NCBI GenBank assembly: GCA_019309245.1
Contig: JAFDGP010000068.1
Location: 1 to 10,023 of the forward strand
DNA: 10,023 bases
From: Deltaproteobacteria bacterium
GTDB taxonomy: Bacteria; Desulfobacterota; Desulfobacteria; Desulfobacterales; C00003060
Direction: 5' to 3'
Of this stretch, positions 1 to 5,106 are shown piece after piece. Position 1 is the first letter of the stretch. The number at the start of each line of letters is the position of its first letter. The notes under the pieces were generated by a model, which searched no databases, was not told where the DNA came from, and saw only the letters and a list, made by a program, of their open reading frames with translations. A program made the translations under genes and the position numbers.

Positions 1-764
1 AGCGTGTTGTGGTATTCCATGGCAAAAAGCAAGACTGCTCCCGATACGTTCAGGACCAGCGCGGAGGCCAATGCCAGCTTTGAGTGCAAGCTGATCCTGG
101 CCCATCCGACACGCGATAACGGGCGTTTGCTTTTGACTTCGGCCAGGACGAGAAAACCGATCCCCCCCAAAATGATCAGCCCGCACACGGTGAAGTTGAC
201 GAGCCAGTCGTTTCTAAAGGCTGTCAAGCTGTCTGAAAACGGGCTGAACCCCGCATTGCAAAAGGCGCTGATGGCATGAAAAACCGCCAGATACAGGGCT
301 TCGCCGGGCCCGCGGGTTGAAAAAAAACGGATAAACAGCAACATCGCACCCAGAGCCTCGATCACGAAGGTGAAGCGCACCACATCAAAAAGCAGTCTCG
401 ACACGGAACGCTCCCCAGTGTGAGTAAAGGTATCCCGGACCGTGAGCCTGCCCGCAATGCTCACCCGCCGTCCCGCAACCAGGAGAAAAACGGTCGAAAG
501 GGTCAGGATCCCCAATCCCCCGGCCTGGATCAATCCCAGAACCACCAACTGGCCGAACCTGGTCAATGCAGTGCCGGTGTCCACCACTGTCAATCCGGTG
601 ACACAGGCTGCGGATGTCGAGGTAAACAGGGCGTCCACCAATCCAAGCGGGTCCCCCGTAGAGGCCGCGGGCAGGAGTAACAGGAGCGTGCCGACCGCGA
701 TCAGGCAGGCAAAGGCGGATATGGAAAGTCTGGCAGGTGAATTTATGGCGTTATGAAGGCGCAC
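1..764 (-). CDS. TrkH/KtrB-family potassium transporter subunit, 3' end cut by window edge
   Basis: This is the K+-translocating, membrane-embedded subunit of a Trk/Ktr potassium uptake system, which normally works with a cytoplasmic TrkA/KtrA RCK-domain partner not present here. Read on the minus strand, 254 codons are visible and the frame runs off the left edge. The family is built from four M1-P-M2 repeats. Two pore loops can be seen: residues about 46-63, containing the filter-like CVTGL followed by TVVDTG, and residues about 162-180, containing CNAGF in an HAISAFCNAGFSPFSD context. Hydrophobic helices flank each loop. The start is set to GTG at 764, giving MRLHNAINSPARL, because an in-frame stop lies just upstream at 782-780 and no ATG occurs early. 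The Shine-Dalgarno there is poor, so the exact start is uncertain. The family call is firm; whether it is TrkH or KtrB cannot be decided from half a protein. Confidence 0.88.
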   Translation of the reverse strand, partial: MRLHNAINSPARLSISAFACLIAVGTLLLLLPAASTGDPLGLVDALFTSTSAACVTGLTVVDTGTALTRFGQLVVLGLIQAGGLGILTLSTVFLLVAGRRVSIAGRLTVRDTFTHTGERSVSRLLFDVVRFTFVIEALGAMLLFIRFFSTRGPGEALYLAVFHAISAFCNAGFSPFSDSLTAFRNDWLVNFTVCGLIILGGIGFLVLAEVKSKRPLSRVGWARISLHSKLALASALVLNVSGAVLLFAMEYHNT

Positions 765-877
765 GACCTGTAACCATGTTCAATCCAGCGGCCGGCGGCA
801 GGACCGGCGGAACCAAAACCCTGTGAGTCACCCTGTTGCTTCATGCGGCCCCCCTGCCCGGACATTCGTTTGGATCA

Positions 878-907
878 TTGATAGTCGATTCCCCATTCTT
901 TTGTCAA
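878..907 (-). promoter_or_regulatory. Probable sigma70 promoter of the trkH-like gene
   Basis: On the minus strand a perfect -35 TTGACA (907-902) is followed after 18 bases by TATCAA (883-878), which matches four of six -10 positions. A transcript would start near 871 and carry a leader of roughly 105 bases before the GTG start. The -35 lies inside a 20-base sequence that recurs imperfectly near 9696-9715. Confidence 0.5.
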
Positions 908-986
908 CATTAGGCAATGGCATCTTATTGTCTACGATTGTCCCGGACGCAACATCCTTCTCAATCCCCCTTTTTAAGACCTGTAG

Positions 987-1027
987 GTCAGGGAACGCGT
1001 CCGCCGCAGGCGGACGCGTTCCCTGAC
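987..1027. repeat. Perfect palindrome with 19-bp arms (REP/MITE-like)
   Basis: The left arm GTCAGGGAACGCGTCCGCC (987-1005) and its exact reverse complement (1009-1027) are separated by only GCA. The arms are GC-rich and each contains ACGCGT. Neither side carries a T-run, so it does not look like an intrinsic terminator. It sits between the trkH-like promoter and the terminator of the TSUP operon. Perfect, compact and intergenic palindromes of this kind are typical of REP-type or miniature mobile repeats, but no second copy is in the window. Confidence 0.75.
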
Positions 1028-1238
1028 AATCATCCTTTTAAGGGCCCGCAGCCGCTCAAGGCCGAACGGTCACAGCACCACGCAGACCAACACAAACAAT
1101 TTCAGCGCATAGTCCAATTTTCTTACGAAATTTCTTGTATTTTTGTACTCTTGTGTTCTCGTGATTCTAAAAACGGAAAGGCTCAGAAGGGACAAAGGCA
1201 AGCGATTTTCTGTTCACTATTTACAACCACACGGCACA

Positions 1239-1255
1239 TGTTGCAATATGCAACA
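1239..1255. promoter_or_regulatory. Operator-like inverted repeat TGTTGCA-N3-TGCAACA
   Basis: A perfect 7+7 inverted repeat with the 3-base centre ATA. Size and symmetry suit a dimeric transcription factor. It lies just beyond the terminator of the TSUP operon and far (about 475 bases) upstream of the trkH-like start, so its target is unclear. No sigma54 -24/-12 pair with correct spacing was found beside it. Confidence 0.3.
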
Positions 1256-1268
1256 CGCTCAAGGTAGG

Positions 1269-1294
1269 AAAAAATGGCCCTCGCCGGGGCCCAT
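1269..1294 (-). terminator. Rho-independent terminator of the TSUP operon
   Basis: Read on the minus strand, ATGGGCCC pairs with GGGCCAT around a six-base loop (seven pairs with one bulged G, at 1290) and is followed at once by TTTTTT (1274-1269). The stem lies about 35 bases past the stop codon at 1328. Confidence 0.75.
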
Positions 1295-1327
1295 TAATTT
1301 CTTTTATATTCCCTGGATAGAAACGTG

Positions 1328-1756
1328 CTAGTGGCCGCCGGTTCCAAGAATCCCAGAAGCCGCGATCGACAGAACCAGGACTTCAAGTACCGCGATCACC
1401 GCATAGACATGGTCTTTTTGCCGCAGGTATCCCCGAATCAATACCAGATAGCAGATAATGGTCATGGCCGCCAACAGCGCCATACCGACAAAATTCAGAA
1501 AATCCCCATGCCCCAGCAGGGCCACCCAGCCCCACCCATGCGGAGAATTGGTGGCCTGGAGGTATTCATGGACTCCCTCCCCCCAATGCTGTGCAACAAC
1601 GGCCATGTCCACATGCGCGGGCAGTACGCCTGACACATAGATGATATAGGTCACAAGCATGAGAAAGATCCCTCCCCACGCACCGAAAAGCAGGAGATTG
1701 GCATACGTCACCTGTTCAGGGGTCGGTTGGAGGTCGCTGTCGTTTTGAGCGTTCAT
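1328..1756 (-). CDS. Small three-helix membrane protein paired with the TSUP permease (DUF1634-like)
   Basis: A 142-residue membrane protein with a soluble polar N-terminus (about 1-17) and three predicted membrane helices at roughly 18-44, 80-108 and 116-137, ending GILGTGGH. A charged turn, RQKD (112-115), separates the last two helices. Layout and context resemble the small DUF1634-type proteins often encoded beside TauE/SafE permeases, but I recognise no diagnostic motif, so this is a tentative family link. It starts at ATG 1756 with a good ribosome site (AAAGGAG, 10 bases upstream), lies 42 bases after the permease gene on the same strand, and is followed by an intrinsic terminator. It is therefore the last gene of that operon. 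A role as accessory subunit or regulator of the permease is inferred from the pairing. Confidence 0.7.
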   Translation of the reverse strand: MNAQNDSDLQPTPEQVTYANLLLFGAWGGIFLMLVTYIIYVSGVLPAHVDMAVVAQHWGEGVHEYLQATNSPHGWGWVALLGHGDFLNFVGMALLAAMTIICYLVLIRGYLRQKDHVYAVIAVLEVLVLSIAASGILGTGGH

Positions 1757-1798
1757 GGAATCGTACTCCTTTCCTATCAGCGCATTTTGCAGTGAAAA

Positions 1799-2791
1799 TT
1801 ATCCGAGAATATTGAGTCCCAGCCCTTTGTCAACCGCCTTGAAGCCGGCGAAAAACAGCACTACGATGACAAGAATGCGGATAAATTTCGGCTTAGCAAT
1901 CGCCAAGAGCTTGACCCCAACAAAGGAGCCGAGCATCAGCCCAACAATCGAGGGAACCGCAATAAGGGGTATCACACACCCTTTGTTCAGGTAAACCCAC
2001 GCGGCCGAGGTATCTGTGATGGACAACAAGAACTTGCTGGTCGCCACAGATACCTTCATGGGAGCACCCATCACCAGGTTGAGCACGGGAATATTCGCCC
2101 AGCCCGCCCCCAGGCCGAACATGCCGGCAATGATCCCAATCAGTACAAATAAGCCCAGACCGAGCACGCTGCGGTGGGTCTTCCAATCCACCCTTTCCTT
2201 GGCCCCGGGATCCCAGTACGCCCCGCGGAGCCCCAGGGCAAGGCCCACCGCGTCTTGTTTATTGACCACGGGTTTTTCCGTATTTTTTGATACAAGGAGT
2301 AAAATAGCAATCCCCACAATGGTAAACCCAAGGCAGGTCTGCACAATGGCCGGATTCAGGGCGGATAGATAGAGGCCGAGCATCGCTCCGGCAACAGCAC
2401 AGGTGGATGCAATCAGGGCCACGGGCAGGGTCAGACGCAGGCTGGCCAGATTGCGTTTAAGCAGTCCCGGCCCGGCCGCCAGGGCACCCGCCAGAGCCAC
2501 CATCAGTCCCGCGCCTCTAACAAAGTCAATGTGAAATGGGAAAAAGCCGCTGACCAACGGCACATACAGCACCCCGCCTCCAACGCCGGCCATGACTGCC
2601 AAGATCCCCAAGGCGAAACAGAATACCAGCAGCACAAGAGGCCAGAACCACCATGGTCTGGTCCCGGCTCCTGCGGCGGCAACCTCCTCAGCCGCAATTA
2701 CCACCGCCGGGCAGGTCAAGATCAGGACAAAAAATGCTGACATCACATGGCGGGTCCCCATGAGCCCTCTACTACACATTGTCTTGGCCAT
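1799..2791 (-). CDS. TauE/SafE (TSUP) family anion permease
   Basis: A membrane permease of the TSUP family, whose members carry sulfite, sulfonates, thiosulfate or other small anions across the inner membrane. The protein has 330 residues from the chosen start. A hydrophobic, signal-like segment (16-34) is followed by about eight membrane helices in two halves. Each half opens with the family's Gly-rich signature: GVGGGVLYVPLV (69-80) and GLGAGWANIPVL (226-237). A charged linker at about 169-208 (KNTEKP to WKTHRS) separates the halves. ATG 2791 is preferred because GAAAGG sits nine bases upstream and the promoter at 2862-2890 would start transcription near 2855. An upstream in-frame ATG at 2845 would leave almost no leader and has no ribosome site. 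Substrate cannot be read from sequence; a sulfur oxyanion is the family-based guess. Confidence 0.88.
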   Translation of the reverse strand: MAKTMCSRGLMGTRHVMSAFFVLILTCPAVVIAAEEVAAAGAGTRPWWFWPLVLLVFCFALGILAVMAGVGGGVLYVPLVSGFFPFHIDFVRGAGLMVALAGALAAGPGLLKRNLASLRLTLPVALIASTCAVAGAMLGLYLSALNPAIVQTCLGFTIVGIAILLLVSKNTEKPVVNKQDAVGLALGLRGAYWDPGAKERVDWKTHRSVLGLGLFVLIGIIAGMFGLGAGWANIPVLNLVMGAPMKVSVATSKFLLSITDTSAAWVYLNKGCVIPLIAVPSIVGLMLGSFVGVKLLAIAKPKFIRILVIVVLFFAGFKAVDKGLGLNILG

Positions 2792-2861
2792 CTCGCCGTT
2801 CCTTTCTAAGTGTGTGGGTAGACTCGTCATCTTCCAGATTATCACTTAAGTCCCAGGGCTT

Positions 2862-2890
2862 CCTATACATGAGAATCGTCCTGGAGTCAA
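2862..2890 (-). promoter_or_regulatory. Sigma70-type promoter of the TSUP operon
   Basis: On the minus strand, TTGACT (2890-2885), exactly 17 bases, then TATAGG (2867-2862). Predicted start is near 2855, giving a leader of about 64 bases to ATG 2791. It supports the downstream start codon over ATG 2845. Confidence 0.6.
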
Positions 2891-3071
2891 CCCCTATGTT
2901 GCGATCTGCAATGGCGTAAACAGAGAAAAAAATTTCCACTCATGGGCCAGCCAAACCCGTTGGTCGGCAGTTCGCGGTAAACAGTGAACGGTGCGCAGGG
3001 ACTGATATTAAGGGGCAACCCTGTATTTTGTGGCGGGTTCCCAGCATCCCCCATGATATGGTATCTTTTGC

Positions 3072-3100
3072 TTGACGGCCTTATCGTCTTCTGGTAGAGG
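3072..3100 (+). promoter_or_regulatory. Possible promoter of the ParA-like gene
   Basis: TTGACG (3072-3077) is followed after 17 bases by TAGAGG (3095-3100), which matches only three of six -10 positions. The leader would be about 55 bases. It shares the 370-base divergent region with the TSUP promoter. Nothing else clear was seen between 2891 and 3071. Confidence 0.3.
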
Positions 3101-3162
3101 AGCCCTTTATCCCGTCTGAATCAGCAGCGATTCTAGTCCGATTTTTGAGAAAGGAGATGCGC

Positions 3163-4158
3163 ATGCGAACCATTGCCATTGCAAACCAGAAAGGCGGATG
3201 CGGTAAGACCACCACGGCCATTAACCTTTCGGCGTGCCTGGTATCGTCCGGAAAAAGGGTTCTTCTCATTGACCTGGACCCACAGTCACACGCCACCATG
3301 GGGTTGGGTGTGGAGGTGGATCCGAAAAAGACCATGTACCATGTCATGGCTTGGGATGAAGATGCCCCTATAGTGCTTGAGGACATCATGGTAGCAGTCA
3401 AAGATAATTTTCACCTTGCCCCGTCGGACATCAAGCTCAGTGCCATCGAACAGGAACTTGCAGGCCGGAAAGGCCGGGAGCATACCTTAATGCACGCTCT
3501 TCAGGGCCTTGAGCGTTTCTACGATTTTATCATTATTGATTGTCCACCCAGTATCGGGCATTTGTGTTTCAATGCTCTTCGTGCCGCCGGGGAGGCCATT
3601 ATCCCCATCGACATGAGCCTGTTTTCGCTCCGAGGGGTCGCCAAACTCACGGACATCATGGTCTTGCTGGAAAACCACTGCGAGCATCACGTACAGACCC
3701 GCGCCCTGGTCACCATGTTCGATTATCGGACCCGGTACTCTCGACAGGTCCTGGAAAAGGTCAAGGAGACATTTAAAGACAGGGTGTTTGAAACCGTGAT
3801 CCGGTATAACATCCGTCTCCGGGAAACCGTGGACCACGGACTACCGGTGGGAGATTATGACAAGCACGCCATCGGCCAGAAGGATTATGAAAACCTGGCC
3901 AGGGAAGTAATTGCTGCATCTGAAACCGGCCGGGCAAAAACGGCCTGCGAACGGACCCATGCCCAGGATATCCTCAAACGGGCGGAGGATTATTTGGATG
4001 CGGTGCACGATTCTCCCATTCCCATAGAGCCTCCCGACGAAATGGACGAAGCGTTTCCATTCCCGGTGCAATCTTCTTATTCCGCAATGATCGAGGCCCT
4101 GGCTGCCTCGCCGGCAGAAGGGGCCTCGGAGTCGGAGGATTCGTATGAAGAGTTTTAG
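3163..4158 (+). CDS. ParA/Soj-type ATPase with acidic C-terminal extension (orphan)
   Basis: A P-loop ATPase of the ParA/MinD class, which forms ATP-dependent dimers that position DNA or protein cargo. Of 331 residues, the deviant Walker A is KGGCGKTT (10-17) with the signature lysine, the Walker A' is LLIDLDPQ (34-41) and the Walker B region is IIIDCPPS (123-130). The core ends near residue 255 (YENLAREVIAA), where most Soj proteins stop. About 75 more residues follow, rich in Asp, Glu and Pro and ending ESEDSYEEF. The start is ATG 3163, six bases after AAGGAG (3151-3156); ATG 3157 and TTG 3145 in the same frame overlap or precede that site and are less likely. No ParB-like gene or parS-like palindrome lies beside it, so classical chromosome partitioning is doubtful. 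Positioning of a protein cluster or a regulatory role are alternatives. Confidence 0.88.
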   Translation: MRTIAIANQKGGCGKTTTAINLSACLVSSGKRVLLIDLDPQSHATMGLGVEVDPKKTMYHVMAWDEDAPIVLEDIMVAVKDNFHLAPSDIKLSAIEQELAGRKGREHTLMHALQGLERFYDFIIIDCPPSIGHLCFNALRAAGEAIIPIDMSLFSLRGVAKLTDIMVLLENHCEHHVQTRALVTMFDYRTRYSRQVLEKVKETFKDRVFETVIRYNIRLRETVDHGLPVGDYDKHAIGQKDYENLAREVIAASETGRAKTACERTHAQDILKRAEDYLDAVHDSPIPIEPPDEMDEAFPFPVQSSYSAMIEALAASPAEGASESEDSYEEF

Positions 4159-4230
4159 AGGGCTTTAAAGTTCTATGTGGTGGGTGAGCCATGTTGGCAG
4201 GTACTACCATATCGCGGTAACAATCCAATT

Positions 4231-4271
4231 GGTGGGCGCTTGAAGTACAACAGTACGTCGGCACGCCCACC
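4231..4271 (+). other. Two-tier hairpin downstream of the ParA-like gene
   Basis: GGTGGGCG (4231-4238) pairs exactly with CGCCCACC (4264-4271), and within the loop GTAC (4245-4248) can pair with GTAC (4253-4256). It lies 72 bases after the stop codon. There is no T-run, so it is not a standard intrinsic terminator. It may stabilise the 3' end of the mRNA or be chance. Confidence 0.3.
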
Positions 4272-4326
4272 GCCTCGCATCTCCGGCAAACTCGGCAACC
4301 GGTGGATCCGGGGGGCGTTGCATTTC

Positions 4327-4355
4327 TTGACATCCCGCTGACTTCATTCTAGACT
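4327..4355 (+). promoter_or_regulatory. Strong sigma70-type promoter ahead of a short terminated RNA
   Basis: Perfect -35 TTGACA (4327-4332), exactly 17 bases, then TAGACT (4350-4355), which matches four of six -10 positions. Predicted start near 4362. The intrinsic terminator that begins 39 bases later means its default product should be a short RNA. Confidence 0.6.
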
Positions 4356-4361
4356 GAAATT

Positions 4362-4440
4362 AAGGATAAGATCATCCCATGGTTTTATCCTCCTTGATTT
4401 GGCCCCCGGTGTTATCCCGCGCCGGGGGCCTGCTTTTTTG
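4362..4440 (+). ncRNA. Predicted small RNA or attenuated leader of the stress-protein operon
   Basis: A transcript from the promoter at 4327-4355 to the terminator at 4401-4439 would be about 78 nt and contain no convincing gene. Its 5' part can fold by pairing GGATAA (4364-4369) with TTATCC (4385-4390). The unpaired stretch TCCTCCTT (4388-4395) follows; it contains CCTCC, the complement of a Shine-Dalgarno core, as seen in many regulatory RNAs that block ribosome sites. The 3' part is a strong terminator hairpin. Because the operon start (ATG 4630) lies 190 bases further on, read-through would make this a leader with an attenuator. The sequence does not say which. An ATG at 4379 opens a frame across the hairpin, but its product looks unlike a protein. 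Confidence 0.4.
4401..4439 (+). terminator. Strong rho-independent terminator
   Basis: GGCCCCCGG (4401-4409) pairs perfectly with CCGGGGGCC (4422-4430) around a 12-base loop, followed by TGC and TTTTTT (4434-4439). All nine pairs are G-C. It ends the short RNA described above and would also stop any read-through from the ParA-like gene. Confidence 0.85.
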
Positions 4441-4629
4441 CGCTCGTTGGCAATTGTTGACGTTGCGGTTTTGGGTAAGATGTCGTATGGTTCACCCTCT
4501 TAGGAAACTCAATTCAAATTTCAGAGTTTCTTTCATGCAGCGTTTAGGGATGGTCGACTTTTTACCAAGCCCTTAAGGATAGGACACCAACGACCATGAA
4601 AACAGCACCGACTTCGGCAAGGGGGAATG
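4441..4629 (+). other. Leader region of the uspA-like operon
   Basis: No gene is seen. A possible promoter is TTGCGG (4463-4468), 17 bases, TATGGT (4486-4491), which would serve the operon independently of the upstream terminated RNA. Closer to the gene, TTAAGGATAGGA (4573-4584) nearly repeats TTAAGGATAAGA (4360-4371) from the start of the short RNA. Confidence 0.35.
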
Positions 4630-5091
4630 ATGAAAAAGAATCTGTTTCAAAAAATTGCCTACTGCACCGATTTTTCGGATCACGCCAATGAGGCGTTTCT
4701 AACCGCCAAAGACCTGGCCACACACTACGGTGCAAGCCTGCACATTGTGCATGTGATGGCCACATATTCCGCCCCCATCGGAGAGGCCTACTTTCCCGAA
4801 GAACAGGATGCCACCCTCCTGGCCAAGGCCTCTCAGGCGGCCCGCGAGGCGATTGAGGAGAACTATGTAAGTAGCCTGCCCGAGGATCTGGCCCACGACG
4901 TGCATCTTCTGTCCGGTTATCCTGCAACGGAAATCGTGTCGCTGGCCAGAGAAAAGGGCATCGACCTTATTGTCATGGGATCGCACGGACTCACAGGGGT
5001 CGCACATGTTCTTTTCGGCAGTACAGCCGACCGGGTCGTGCGAAAGGCGCCCTGCTCGGTACTGACCGTTCGATTCCCCGAGAAGGATTGA
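4630..5091 (+). CDS. Universal stress protein (UspA family, ATP-binding type)
   Basis: A single-domain Usp of 153 residues, normal for the family; these are cytoplasmic dimers that respond to starvation, redox or energy stress. It begins KIAYCTDFSDHANEAF, the usual first strand and helix with the nucleotide-contacting Asp (14). It carries the complete ATP motif G-2x-G-9x-G-S: G117, G120, G130, S131 (GSHG then LFGS). The ending APCSVLTVR is also typical. This is therefore the ATP-binding subclass rather than the UspA-proper subclass, which lacks the motif. ATG 4630 is chosen over the adjoining ATG 4627 because the AAGGGG site (4619-4624) is better spaced for it. It is the first gene of a tight plus-strand run, with only 15 bases to the next start. 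Confidence 0.92.
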   Translation: MKKNLFQKIAYCTDFSDHANEAFLTAKDLATHYGASLHIVHVMATYSAPIGEAYFPEEQDATLLAKASQAAREAIEENYVSSLPEDLAHDVHLLSGYPATEIVSLAREKGIDLIVMGSHGLTGVAHVLFGSTADRVVRKAPCSVLTVRFPEKD

Positions 5092-5106
5092 CAAGGAATT
5101 TTGTGC

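Larger units (their letters stand above)
765..1327. other. Gene-poor stretch between trkH-like gene and TSUP operon
   Basis: No convincing gene is seen. The stretch holds, from left to right, the leader and promoter of the trkH-like gene, the 19-bp-arm palindrome, a T-rich tract with repeated TTG/TCG steps (about 1131-1168), the TGTTGCA inverted repeat, and the terminator of the minus-strand operon. Short open frames here have poor starts and unconvincing translations. Confidence 0.6.

Noticed and set aside
442..756. Plus-strand frames of 86-104 codons in the first kilobase.
   Set aside because: They are antisense to the trkH-like gene, whose two pore-loop motifs are unmistakable on the minus strand.
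1232..1245. Possible sigma54 promoter (GGCAC...TTGC) at the TGTTGCA inverted repeat.
   Set aside because: GG and GC are eight bases apart instead of the required ten.
4379..4576. 65-codon plus-strand frame starting in the short RNA and crossing the terminator hairpin.
   Set aside because: It reads through a strong intrinsic terminator, its translation looks random, and the AAGGA site is 12 bases away. A leader peptide remains possible but unsupported.
3001..4630. parS site or ParB gene near the ParA-like gene.
   Set aside because: No TGTTTCACGTGAAACA-like palindrome and no ParB-type frame were found.
4596..4691. 31-codon frame beginning at ATG 4596 and overlapping the uspA-like start.
   Set aside because: Out of frame with the Usp gene, weak ribosome site, and low-complexity translation; the Usp start is well supported.
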